DNA of 64,000 nt from Bradyrhizobium sp. URHD0069 (GTDB taxonomy: Bacteria; Pseudomonadota; Alphaproteobacteria; Rhizobiales; Xanthobacteraceae): contig NZ_JNIJ01000012.1 of NCBI RefSeq assembly GCF_000701345.1, positions 147,862 to 211,861 of the forward strand. Reading direction: 5' to 3'. Every line of letters begins with the position of its first letter. The first letter of the stretch is position 1. The notes below the pieces were generated by a model. The model worked only from the letters and a program-made list of their open reading frames with translations. It made no database searches and was not told the DNA's origin. Shown here piece by piece: positions 46,949 through 55,031 of the stretch. A program made the translations under genes and the position numbers.

Positions 46949-47008
46949 ACTTTATTTGAGCAACTTCTTATTTGAGCGAGTTCGAGGCGAAGCCGTTCAT
47001 CGCGCATT

Positions 47009-47053
47009 CACAAAACAGAATCGCACAAAACAAAATTGCACAAAACAAAATCG
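47009..47053. repeat. Three tandem 15-bp A-rich repeats
   Basis: Three adjacent copies of CACAAAACAAAATYG (47009-47023, 47024-47038, 47039-47053) with two base differences. They sit 20 bases upstream of an EcfG-type promoter, where A-rich DNA could act as an UP-like or bending element. Confidence 0.8.
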
Positions 47054-47072
47054 GAGGAACCGCTGATATCGC

Positions 47073-47097
47073 GGAACATCGCCGACCTCCCGTCGTT
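47073..47097 (+). promoter_or_regulatory. EcfG-type general stress promoter for the DUF1236 gene
   Basis: GGAAC (47073-47077), a 16-base spacer and CGTT (47094-47097) match the alphaproteobacterial EcfG consensus exactly. The -10 element is 38 bases before ATG 47136. Confidence 0.7.
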
Positions 47098-47135
47098 GTT
47101 GGCCCGGGCAATGCAAACACGTGAGGAGACATTCG

Positions 47136-47993
47136 ATGAATAGTCGCTTTATGATCTCAGTCGCCACAGCGGCGCTGATTGCGGGAGCTGGCTTCGCTCA
47201 CGCACAGGGAACCGGAATGGGGCGAGAGGGATCACCGGCGGGTTCCAGCGCGCAGCAGAGCGCGCCGTCCTCCGGAAACTCGGCAGCCCCGGCAAATCGC
47301 GGCGCTACTGAATCGACGAGCCCTTCGTCCGACATGAAGGCTACGCAGTCTGAAGACAAGTCACCGGGCGCGGCCAAGAACCAGCGCGCCGAAGACAAGA
47401 ACATGCAAGGTCAGAAGTCGAAGAGCATGAGCTCCGAGACCGAAGGCGCCAAGGGCAACAAGGAGATGAAGGCTGAGGGCCGCGAAGGCAGCAAGGACAT
47501 GAAAGCCCAGGGCCACGAAGGCAGCAAGGACATGAAAGCCCAGGGCCACGAAGGCAGTAAGGACATGAAGGCCCAAAGCCGCGAGGGCCAGTCGCAGACT
47601 GGACAGACCGGCCAAGCCCAGAGCCGCGAGGGCCAGTCCCAGACTGGACAGACCGGCCAGTCGCAGAGCCGCGAGGGCCAGTCCCAGATTGGACAGACCG
47701 GCCAGTCCCAAACCACCGTTGGACAGGCTGGCGCTGCGGCAAAGCTCTCGACCGAGCAGCGCACCAAGATCACCACGGTGATCCGCGATCAGCGCGTTCA
47801 GCCGCTCAACAACGTGAACTTCTCGATCTCGGTCGGCACACGCGTTCCACGCGATGTGAGATTCCACCCGCTTCCGCGTGAGGTCGTGACGATTTATCCG
47901 GAATGGCGCGGATATGAATTTGTCCTCGTCAAGGAGCAGATCGTCGTGGTGGATCCGCGGACATTCGAAATCGTGGCTATCCTCGAGGCCTAA
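47136..47993 (+). CDS. Secreted DUF1236 protein with tandem Gln/Gly-rich repeats
   Basis: A 285-residue protein with signal peptide MNSRFMISVATAALIAGAGF, then a repetitive disordered region and a folded C-terminal DUF1236 domain (TEQRTKITTVIRDQRVQPL ... REVVTIYPEWRGYEFVLVKE). The middle contains three copies of EGSKDMKAQGH-type units and three of SREGQSQTGQTGQ-type units, encoded by near-perfect 36- and 45-base tandem repeats. DUF1236 proteins are common in Bradyrhizobium; no biochemical role is known to me. GAGGAG precedes ATG 47136 and an EcfG-type promoter lies upstream, suggesting expression under stress. Confidence 0.87.
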   Translation: MNSRFMISVATAALIAGAGFAHAQGTGMGREGSPAGSSAQQSAPSSGNSAAPANRGATESTSPSSDMKATQSEDKSPGAAKNQRAEDKNMQGQKSKSMSSETEGAKGNKEMKAEGREGSKDMKAQGHEGSKDMKAQGHEGSKDMKAQSREGQSQTGQTGQAQSREGQSQTGQTGQSQSREGQSQIGQTGQSQTTVGQAGAAAKLSTEQRTKITTVIRDQRVQPLNNVNFSISVGTRVPRDVRFHPLPREVVTIYPEWRGYEFVLVKEQIVVVDPRTFEIVAILEA

Positions 47994-48017
47994 ACTCAAC
48001 GATCGGCGGCGAGATCG

Positions 48018-48039
48018 GGGCGGGCAGAAATGCCCGCCC
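48018..48039. terminator. Bidirectional hairpin between convergent DUF1236 and LuxR-type genes
   Basis: GGGCGGGCA and TGCCCGCCC enclose a GAAA loop. A T-rich stretch follows on the plus strand only. Confidence 0.75.
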
Positions 48040-48086
48040 TCTTTCGTGCGCGAGGCTTCACTCAGCGATATGCCGGCAGCTTCTTT

Positions 48087-49235
48087 TTATTTCTGCAGAA
48101 GTAGGCGCACCAGTTCCGCCTGGTGCCTGACGCCAGTCTTGTCGAAAATTTTGGACAGATGGCTACGCGCCGTTCCAACGGTGATGCCGAGCCGGTCGGC
48201 AGTGGCTTTCCGGCCGTCACCCTTGATGATCTCAAGCGCGAACGCCGCCTCGGCTGGCGTGAAACCGAACCGCTCGCGCAAATTTTCGACGCGCGCCTGC
48301 ATCTCCGTCTCGGCATCGGAGATGAGTACGATTGCGACCGCACGTTGCGAAAAACTCCACGGGATGGAGGCCATTGCCGTTTCCGGCTGTATCGGCGTCA
48401 CCAGAACATCCATCGGCAACCGCCCTGCCCCACGCGACAGCGCAATGTCGCCACCGGAATCGGTTGCGCCATTGGCTTGGGCAGCGCACGAGGCGATGAG
48501 CCCGCGCAATACTCGTCCGCCGTCGGCATCGGAGGCGGACAAGGCGCCGGCTTCGAGCCGCAGGCCGTGGCGGGCATCGAGCATTGTGCCGGCCACACGA
48601 TTGACGAACAAGGGCCGCGCATGCGCATCGACAAGCAGAAAACCCTGTTGCAATTCGTCGAGACTAGCCAGCGCGCGCTCGTTCGCGATCGTCAGATGGT
48701 GCAGTCGGCGCTGCAGCGCGACCGAGCGGACGAGATGTTGCGCCAGCACGGCGAACAGCCGCTTTTGGCCATCGTCGAATGACGGTCGATTCGGGAGCGC
48801 GTGGCTCGCAATGTGCCCGGACGCCATGCTATCGGCGAACAGGTTGGTGACGAGGGGCTCGGCGCTGAAACCAGCCGGCCGCCAGAATTCGTGATAAAAG
48901 GCCGTGCTGGTAAACTCGTCCCGTGAGATGACGTCCGCACCGGTGAAGACCTTGCCGGGCCGATAGTTTCCAGTGCACGGCAAGGCCGGAATATTCGGCG
49001 TCCAACCGTCAAAGCTGCGCACGATGTCCGGATCGGTCCGCGGCGCGTGCATGCTCACTATTTCGTTCGCCGGGTCGTAAAATCCGAACGCAACCAGCGG
49101 GCCGCCAACGGCATCGCCAATCCTGTTCAGGACGCCCGGCCAGAGCTGTGCGTCGAGCGCGGCATCGTAAATGGATCCGACAAGGTCCAGCACCTCGTCC
49201 TCACCGAAGTGCCCACTGCCAGACATCGATCCCAC
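48087..49235 (-). CDS. LuxR-type helix-turn-helix transcriptional regulator
   Basis: A 382-residue regulator. The C-terminal 60 residues are a GerE/LuxR DNA-binding domain: FTPAEAAFALEIIKGDGRKA, ADRLGITVGTARSHLSKIF and GVRHQAELVRLLL. The N-terminal 250 residues form a sensor region of PAS-like character, without a receiver aspartate or an obvious autoinducer pocket. Starts at 49235 and 49226 are possible. It is divergent from the adhesin cassette, which it could control; that is inference from position. Confidence 0.88.
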   Translation of the reverse strand: MGSMSGSGHFGEDEVLDLVGSIYDAALDAQLWPGVLNRIGDAVGGPLVAFGFYDPANEIVSMHAPRTDPDIVRSFDGWTPNIPALPCTGNYRPGKVFTGADVISRDEFTSTAFYHEFWRPAGFSAEPLVTNLFADSMASGHIASHALPNRPSFDDGQKRLFAVLAQHLVRSVALQRRLHHLTIANERALASLDELQQGFLLVDAHARPLFVNRVAGTMLDARHGLRLEAGALSASDADGGRVLRGLIASCAAQANGATDSGGDIALSRGAGRLPMDVLVTPIQPETAMASIPWSFSQRAVAIVLISDAETEMQARVENLRERFGFTPAEAAFALEIIKGDGRKATADRLGITVGTARSHLSKIFDKTGVRHQAELVRLLLQK

Positions 49236-49548
49236 CCCCAGCTGTGCACGAACTCTGGCCTAGGTGCCGTCCCGACCGCAAGGCTCATTTTGGGCATCAA
49301 GTACGATGATGGGCGTCAAACACATGTTGCCGCGAAGTCTCACTTCGCAACATTCACGTCGAAATACCTGCTTTCGCTCCTTGCATCTGACGAACGTCAG
49401 ATGCGGCCGCTGCATGGCTTGGCCAAGGTCACATCACGGCAGCCTCGAAGCGACAGAATCGTGCCGTCTGCCTTGGGGAATTTTTTATGTTTGATGTTCG
49501 GCGTCACCAAACGGTCATTTCACCGGCCGGCGATGAGAAAAGCCGGCG
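49236..49548. other. Divergent promoter region between LuxR-type regulator and adhesin
   Basis: 313 bases without a gene. TTGGGGAATTTTTTATGTTTG (49473-49493) is the most AT-rich part. An imperfect CCGGCGATGA direct repeat (49527-49536 and 49543-49552) overlaps the adhesin start. Confidence 0.45.
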
Positions 49549-50832
49549 ATGACAAGCTTTTCGACGGCGGGCGCAGCGGATTTGGCGACAGCGTGCGCCT
49601 CCGACTTGTTTTATACACGTGACCTGCGAGCGCGGCTGCTTGCCAGCAGCGCCCTGTCCGGCGGGAGGCTGCGCGGGCTAGCGCTGGCCGCCGGCGTTTC
49701 AATCGCAGCCGCAACCCTCTGGGCCGTTCCGGCGATGAGCCAGCAATCCCTCGACGGCGGCACGGCCACCGGCAACGATGCCTACGCTTCCGGCGATGGC
49801 GCGGTAGCGACCGGCGACTTCGCGACCGCGACGGGCGCGTCCAGCAACGCAACCGGCATCGCCGCGACCGCGTACGGCAACGGCAGCACCGCAAACGGCT
49901 CCGGCGCGACCGCGACGGGCATGGGCAGCACCGCAAACGGCGGGGGCGCTACCGCGACCGGCGCAGCCAGCAGCGCGAACGGCGAGGCCGCAACCGCGAC
50001 CGGCGACCAATCGACGGCGAACGGCGCCAACGCGACCGCGACGGGCTACATCTCTAGGGCGAGGGGTGCCAACGCGACTGCGACCGGCATGAACAGCCAA
50101 GCGAACGGCGGCAATGCGACCGCAACCGGCCAGCAGAGCTTCGCGAACGGCACAAACACCACCGCGACAGGCCAGGACAGCACCGCGAACGGCTTCAATG
50201 CGACCGCGACGGGCGCTCAAAGCGTCGCCAACGGCGTCACCGCGAGCGCATACGGCCAAGGCAGCAACGCCACCGGCGCAGCCACCACCGCCATAGGCCA
50301 GGCAAGCCAGGCCACTGCCACCGGCGCGACCGCGCTTGGTGCCGGCGCCACCGCGGCTTTCACCAATTCGACAGCCATCGGCAATGGCGCATCCGCGAGC
50401 GCCGCCAATCAGGTTGCGATCGGCACGGCGTCGAACACCTACCGCATGGCCGGCATCACCTCGGCGGCGAGTCTCGCCGCGCAATCCGGCCCGACCTCGC
50501 TGGTCACCACCGACGCCAACGGTAATCTCGCTGCCGCCGGTTTCAACGGACAGGACATCACGCTCCTGCAATCCAACGTCGCAACGTTGCAAACCCAGAT
50601 GAGACAGGGATTCGAGGGAACGGCGATCGCGATCGCGATGGGCGGATCGGTACTGCCATCGGACAAGAGATTTGCGATTTCCACCAACTGGGGAACGTTC
50701 CGCGGCGAAAACGCCATGAGCCTGAATGCCCAGATGCGGCTCAGCGAATATGTGGTCCTCAATGGCGGCGTGGGGGCCGGATTTGCCCAGGGCGGCATCG
50801 GCGGGCGGGCCGGAGTGACCGTCGCATGGTGA
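49549..50832 (+). CDS. YadA-like trimeric autotransporter adhesin
   Basis: A 427-residue surface protein. An extended N-terminus ends in a signal peptide (LALAAGVSIAAATLWAVPAM). Residues about 65-280 are some fifteen 14-residue head repeats of the YadA/Hep_Hag kind, with the consensus TATGxxSxANGxxA. A short coiled-coil stalk (QDITLLQSNVATLQTQMRQG) leads to the C-terminal YadA anchor (FAISTNWGTFRGENAMSLNA ... GRAGVTVAW), which trimerises into a 12-strand pore. Most central repeats have Thr where YadA heads have Ile. The start lacks a good ribosome site. It heads a cassette with the next two genes. Confidence 0.9.
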   Translation: MTSFSTAGAADLATACASDLFYTRDLRARLLASSALSGGRLRGLALAAGVSIAAATLWAVPAMSQQSLDGGTATGNDAYASGDGAVATGDFATATGASSNATGIAATAYGNGSTANGSGATATGMGSTANGGGATATGAASSANGEAATATGDQSTANGANATATGYISRARGANATATGMNSQANGGNATATGQQSFANGTNTTATGQDSTANGFNATATGAQSVANGVTASAYGQGSNATGAATTAIGQASQATATGATALGAGATAAFTNSTAIGNGASASAANQVAIGTASNTYRMAGITSAASLAAQSGPTSLVTTDANGNLAAAGFNGQDITLLQSNVATLQTQMRQGFEGTAIAIAMGGSVLPSDKRFAISTNWGTFRGENAMSLNAQMRLSEYVVLNGGVGAGFAQGGIGGRAGVTVAW

Positions 50833-50839
50833 CCGCGGC

Positions 50840-51466
50840 GTGGTGACTGGAAAACACCTCGGCTGGCAAGTTCTGATGTGTGCGGCGGCGCTGGCCGCAA
50901 TCGCGTCAGTCGGTCATGCGCAGACATCAGCGCAAACGCCAAAGCCCGCGCAGATCGATCGCAACGGTGTGCTGATCCTGGTCCGGTCGACATTGCTCGC
51001 GCTCGACCACGCCAACAAGACCGGCAATTACACGGTGCTGCGCGACATCGGCGCTCCCGGATTCCAGAGCAACTCGGCGGCACGGCTCGGCGAGATCTTC
51101 GCCAAGCTGCGCAATGACAATCTCGATCTCTCCGGCGTCGCCGTGATCGACCCGCAGCTCAATCTGCTGCCGCAGATCGAGGCCAACGGCCTGATGCATA
51201 TGGCGGGCTTCTTCCCCTCGGTACCGACGCAAGTCAATTTCGATCTGTCGTTTGCGCCGGTGAACGGACAGTGGCGGCTGTTCGGAATCTCGGTGTCGAT
51301 TGGCCAGTCCGGGCCGGTTGCGCCGGAGCCACCCTCGCCGCCGGCCGCGCAAAAGCAACCTGCTCCTGCAAATAGCGCGAAGCAGCCAGCCTCAGCAAAG
51401 TCCGCGCCGGCGATCAAGCTCACGCCAGCGGAGAACAAGCCGACCGACGGCCCGCAACCGAAATAG
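50840..51466 (+). CDS. Secreted protein of unknown function downstream of the adhesin
   Basis: A protein of up to 208 residues with signal peptide VLMCAAALAAIASVGHAQ. The body (residues 35-155) looks like a compact alpha/beta domain (RSTLLALDHANKTGNYTVLR, VNFDLSFAPVNGQWRLFGIS), possibly NTF2-like. The last 50 residues are Pro/Ala/Lys-rich and unstructured. GTG 50840 or 50843, or ATG 50876, could start it. It begins only seven bases after the adhesin stop, so it is likely translationally coupled to it. I do not recognise a named family. Confidence 0.75.
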   Translation: MVTGKHLGWQVLMCAAALAAIASVGHAQTSAQTPKPAQIDRNGVLILVRSTLLALDHANKTGNYTVLRDIGAPGFQSNSAARLGEIFAKLRNDNLDLSGVAVIDPQLNLLPQIEANGLMHMAGFFPSVPTQVNFDLSFAPVNGQWRLFGISVSIGQSGPVAPEPPSPPAAQKQPAPANSAKQPASAKSAPAIKLTPAENKPTDGPQPK

Positions 51467-51501
51467 ATCGATCCGCAAGCGAGCGAGCGAACGCCTGAAA
51501 A

Positions 51502-52281
51502 ATGCTGCCCGATGAAGCCTTGAAATCGATGAAGGTGATGTTCGCGACGCCATGCTACATCTCGGCCGTCAGCATGCACTACGTCACCAGCATCTTCGAC
51601 CTCACCCATCATTGCAACCGGTTCGGGCTGCAAAGCATCCTGCATATGCATTCGGAAAGCCTGATCACCCGTTCGCGCAACAAGATGGTGCTCAAGTTCC
51701 TGTCCGACGAAACCCTGACCCATCTCTTCTGGATCGACTCCGACATTACCTTCACGCCGCAATCAGTCTGCCGCCTGCTGCTGATTGACCGCGACGTCAC
51801 CGCCGGCGTCTATCCGATGAAGAGCTTCAACTGGCCCGACGAAGGCTTGCCGGCGGGAACGACGCGGCAGCAATTCGAGGATTGCTATACCGAATATCCG
51901 TTCAATCCGATCGGCCATGGCGCCGAGCGCGTCAGCGCCTACACCGACGCTGACGGCTTCGTCGAGGTCGCGGAGGCGCCGACCGGTTTCATGTGCATCA
52001 AGCGGGACGTGTTCCGGCAGATGATGCAGAAATACCCGGAGCTGAATTACGTTCCGGACGGGCCGCTGAATCCGCAGGCGCATCTGCACTGGTTGTTCTT
52101 CGACTGCATGGTCGATCCCGATTCCGGCCGCTACCTGTCGGAGGATTACGCGTTCTGCCGCCGCTGGCGCGACATCGGTGGCAAGATCTGGGTCGATCTG
52201 CAGTGCAAACTGCTGCACCTCGGCCAGCACAATTTCCGCGGCGACCTCGCGGAAAGCCTGCGGCTTCAGAATCGCTGGTGA
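51502..52281 (+). CDS. GT-A-fold glycosyltransferase-like protein
   Basis: A protein of up to 259 residues without a signal peptide. It opens [20 protein letters not shown], then [16 protein letters not shown], and has the acidic metal motif [14 protein letters not shown] (a DxD-like site) at about residue 80. Further on are [12 protein letters not shown] and [20 protein letters not shown]. The pattern is that of nucleotide-sugar-using GT-A enzymes, but no specificity is visible. It lies 35 bases after the secreted-protein gene. ATG 51529 is an alternative start. It could modify the Thr/Ser-rich adhesin or a surface polysaccharide. Confidence 0.72.
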   Translation: MLPDEALKSMKVMFATPCYISAVSMHYVTSIFDLTHHCNRFGLQSILHMHSESLITRSRNKMVLKFLSDETLTHLFWIDSDITFTPQSVCRLLLIDRDVTAGVYPMKSFNWPDEGLPAGTTRQQFEDCYTEYPFNPIGHGAERVSAYTDADGFVEVAEAPTGFMCIKRDVFRQMMQKYPELNYVPDGPLNPQAHLHWLFFDCMVDPDSGRYLSEDYAFCRRWRDIGGKIWVDLQCKLLHLGQHNFRGDLAESLRLQNRW

Positions 52282-52475
52282 GGGAATGGCGGTCTGTCGG
52301 CTGCCGCGGTGCCCGTCTCTTACCTTGGTTAACGCGCGGTTTCCGCAAGTTGTACACGTCTTTTTGCGAGGCAGATGAGGCATTTGAGGGATTACTGGAA
52401 GGGCTAGAGGGCTTCCCCTTCGGTCTGTTGTTACCTATAACCGCGCCACCTGCCGCCGCATTTGCCGGGATTTGG

Positions 52476-52943
52476 ATGGCCAAGACAGCTGCCGAGACGA
52501 TTTACGTACTCAACGGCCCGAACCTCAATCTGTTGGGGACCCGCCAGCCCGAGACTTACGGCCACGCTACGCTCGCCGACGTCGAGAAGCTCTGCGCCGA
52601 AACTTCAGCCCAGTTCGGCCTGAAAGCCGATTGCAGGCAGTCCAACCGCGAAGGCGAGCTGATCGATTTCATCCACGAGGCGCACGCCATGAAGGCGGCC
52701 GGGATCATCATCAATGCGGCCGGCTATTCGCACACCTCGATCGCGCTGCATGACGCTTTGGTGGCGGTGAAAATTCCGACCGTCGAAGTGCACATCAGCA
52801 ATGTTCACGCCCGCGAGAATTTCCGTCACCATTCCTTCACCGCCAAGGCCGCGTTCGCCACGCTTTCCGGTTTCGGCATCGACGGTTACCGGCTCGCGAT
52901 CACTGGACTTGCCGCCAAGATCGGCGTCAAGGCGAAGGCCTGA
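52476..52943 (+). CDS. aroQ: Type II 3-dehydroquinate dehydratase
   Basis: A 155-residue enzyme of the shikimate pathway, converting 3-dehydroquinate to 3-dehydroshikimate. It shows [20 protein letters not shown] with the catalytic tyrosine and loop arginine, [17 protein letters not shown], and the catalytic histidine in [18 protein letters not shown]. The start at 52476 ([14 protein letters not shown]) is the normal family start; the upstream open frame overlaps the previous gene. It leads the accB-accC genes, as is usual in alphaproteobacteria. Confidence 0.96.
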   Translation: MAKTAAETIYVLNGPNLNLLGTRQPETYGHATLADVEKLCAETSAQFGLKADCRQSNREGELIDFIHEAHAMKAAGIIINAAGYSHTSIALHDALVAVKIPTVEVHISNVHARENFRHHSFTAKAAFATLSGFGIDGYRLAITGLAAKIGVKAKA

Positions 52944-52985
52944 CGCATCCGCCACATCAGCAAGCAGAAAGTTCCGGATCAAGAC

Positions 52986-53465
52986 ATGGCGCGCCAGCCT
53001 GACGACAAAACAGCCGCGAAATTCAAAAGCGACGACAGTGCGCTTATCCGTGAACTCGCACTGCTGCTCGACGAGACCAGTCTCACCGAGATCGAGATCG
53101 AGCGCGCTGGCTTGCGGGTACGGGTCGCGCGCAACATCAGCATCGCGGCCTCGATGCCGGCAAACTTTCAAGCCCCCGCCTCCGCGCCGGCAGTTGCCGC
53201 TCCGGTCGCTGTCGCCGATCTCGCCAAGCACCCGGGGGTCGTGCCCTCGCCCATGGTCGGCACCGCGTATTGGGCTTCCGAGCCCGGCGTCAAGCCGTTC
53301 ATCGAAGTCGGCACCAAGGTTGCGGTCGGACAAACGCTGCTGATCATCGAAGCCATGAAGACGATGAACCAGATTCCGTCCCCGCGCGCGGGGACCGTGA
53401 CGCAGATTCTTGTCGAGGACGGCCAACCGGTCGAATTCGGCGAACCGCTGGTGATTATCGAGTAA
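52986..53465 (+). CDS. accB: Biotin carboxyl carrier protein of acetyl-CoA carboxylase
   Basis: A 159-residue protein. The N-terminal 70 residues are helical ([20 protein letters not shown]), a Pro/Ala hinge follows, and the biotinyl domain begins [19 protein letters not shown]. The biotinylated lysine is in [13 protein letters not shown]; a Thr follows where Met is usual. It carries the carboxyl group for malonyl-CoA synthesis. It lies 42 bases after aroQ. Confidence 0.96.
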   Translation: MARQPDDKTAAKFKSDDSALIRELALLLDETSLTEIEIERAGLRVRVARNISIAASMPANFQAPASAPAVAAPVAVADLAKHPGVVPSPMVGTAYWASEPGVKPFIEVGTKVAVGQTLLIIEAMKTMNQIPSPRAGTVTQILVEDGQPVEFGEPLVIIE

Positions 53466-53481
53466 AAGCGCGAATAACGCA

Positions 53482-53540
53482 TGGCGAATAGCGAATAGCT
53501 TCAGTCTTACTATTCGCCACTTGCCATTCGCTACTCGCCA
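53482..53540. repeat. Palindromic repeat between accB and accC
   Basis: TGGCGAATAG (53482-53491) pairs perfectly with CTATTCGCCA (53510-53519). Extra GCGAATAG and GCTACTCGCCA copies allow alternative pairings. It ends about ten bases before the accC start, so a hairpin could influence accC translation. Confidence 0.7.
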
Positions 53541-53550
53541 CTAGGACAAC

Positions 53551-54900
53551 ATGTTCGACAAGATCCTGATAGCCAATCGCGGCGAGATTGCCCTGCGTAT
53601 TCTGCGCGCGTGCAAGGAGCTTGGCATCGCAACCGTCGCGGTGCATTCCACCGCCGACGCCGACGCCATGCATGTGCGGCTCGCCGACGAGAGCGTCTGC
53701 ATCGGCCCGCCGCCGTCCAAGGACAGCTATCTCAACGTGCCCGCGCTGCTCGCGGCCTGCGAGATCACTGGCGTGGACGCGGTGCATCCCGGCTACGGCT
53801 TCCTCTCCGAAAACGCCCGCTTTGCCGAAATTCTCGTCGATCACAACCTGCACTTCATCGGGCCAAAGGCCGAACACATCCGCCTGATGGGCGACAAGAT
53901 CGAGGCCAAGAAGACCGCCAAGAAACTCGGCATTCCCGTGGTGCCCGGTTCCGACGGCGCGGTCGGTCCCGACGACGACGCGATGGCGATCGCGCAAGCC
54001 ATCGGCTTTCCGGTTTTGGTAAAGGCGGCCGCGGGCGGCGGCGGCCGCGGCATGAAGGTCGCGCACACCGCCGAAGACCTGATGCTGGCGCTCTCCACGG
54101 CCGCCAATGAAGCCAAATCGGCATTCGGCGACGCGTCGGTTTATCTGGAAAAATACTTGCAGAAGCCGCGCCACATCGAAATCCAGGTGCTCGGCGACGG
54201 CCGCGGTGGCGCGATCCATCTCGGCGAACGCGATTGTTCGCTGCAGCGACGCCATCAGAAGGTGTGGGAAGAAGGCCCCTCGCCGATTCTCGCCGCTTCC
54301 GCGCGCGCAAAGATCGGCGCGACCTGCGCCAAGGCGATGCAGGATATGAAATATCTTGGCGTCGGCACCATCGAGTTTCTGTTCGAGGACGGCGAATTCT
54401 ATTTCATCGAAATGAACACCCGGATCCAAGTCGAACACCCGGTCACCGAGATGATCACCGATATCGACCTCGTGCTGGAACAGATCCGTATTGCCGCCGG
54501 AGGCGAACTGCCGGCGACGCAAGATGAGATCGCCATCATCGGCCACGCCATCGAGTGCCGCATCAATGCGGAAAATCCGCAGAACTTCCGCCCCTCGCCC
54601 GGCAAGATCCTGCAATACCACCCGCCGGGCGGCCTTGGCGTGCGGATCGATTCCGCCGTCTACCAGGGCTACGTCATCCCGCCTTACTATGACTCGCTGG
54701 TCGGCAAGCTGATCGTCCATGGCAAGACCCGCAGCGAATGCCTGATGCGGCTGCGCCGTGCGCTGGACGAAATGGTGGTGGAAGGCATCGAGACCACGCT
54801 GCCGCTGTTCAGGGCGCTGGTGCGGGAGCCCGCCATTATCGACGGCGACTATCATATTCACTGGCTCGAACAGTATTTGGCCGGCCAGGCGGGCGGCTAA
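53551..54900 (+). CDS. accC: Biotin carboxylase subunit of acetyl-CoA carboxylase
   Basis: A 449-residue ATP-grasp enzyme. It starts [20 protein letters not shown], has the Gly-rich ATP lid [13 protein letters not shown] (about 159-170), [25 protein letters not shown] with the catalytic region, and [14 protein letters not shown]. It carboxylates the biotin on AccB using bicarbonate and ATP. It follows accB with only a palindromic repeat between, the conserved accBC arrangement. Confidence 0.97.
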   Translation: MFDKILIANRGEIALRILRACKELGIATVAVHSTADADAMHVRLADESVCIGPPPSKDSYLNVPALLAACEITGVDAVHPGYGFLSENARFAEILVDHNLHFIGPKAEHIRLMGDKIEAKKTAKKLGIPVVPGSDGAVGPDDDAMAIAQAIGFPVLVKAAAGGGGRGMKVAHTAEDLMLALSTAANEAKSAFGDASVYLEKYLQKPRHIEIQVLGDGRGGAIHLGERDCSLQRRHQKVWEEGPSPILAASARAKIGATCAKAMQDMKYLGVGTIEFLFEDGEFYFIEMNTRIQVEHPVTEMITDIDLVLEQIRIAAGGELPATQDEIAIIGHAIECRINAENPQNFRPSPGKILQYHPPGGLGVRIDSAVYQGYVIPPYYDSLVGKLIVHGKTRSECLMRLRRALDEMVVEGIETTLPLFRALVREPAIIDGDYHIHWLEQYLAGQAGG

Positions 54901-54935
54901 GCGGCCGCTCTGTCGCGAAAACCCTTGCGCCGCCT

Positions 54936-54960
54936 GGAACCAATTGCTGGAACTGGCGTT
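54936..54960 (+). promoter_or_regulatory. EcfG-type general stress promoter for the sensor-kinase operon
   Basis: GGAAC (54936-54940), 16 bases and CGTT (54957-54960) match the EcfG consensus exactly. It lies 71 bases before the GTG start of the kinase gene and is the only match in this gap. Confidence 0.7.
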
Positions 54961-55031
54961 TCGGTCGGCTGGGACCCTTTCCGGTGCAGGGGGACTGTTT
55001 GAATTCCATTCGTTCATGACGCGAGACTATT

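Noticed and set aside
53455..55017. 520-codon minus-strand open frame opposite accC
   Set aside because: Antisense shadow; the plus-strand AccC motifs are unambiguous.
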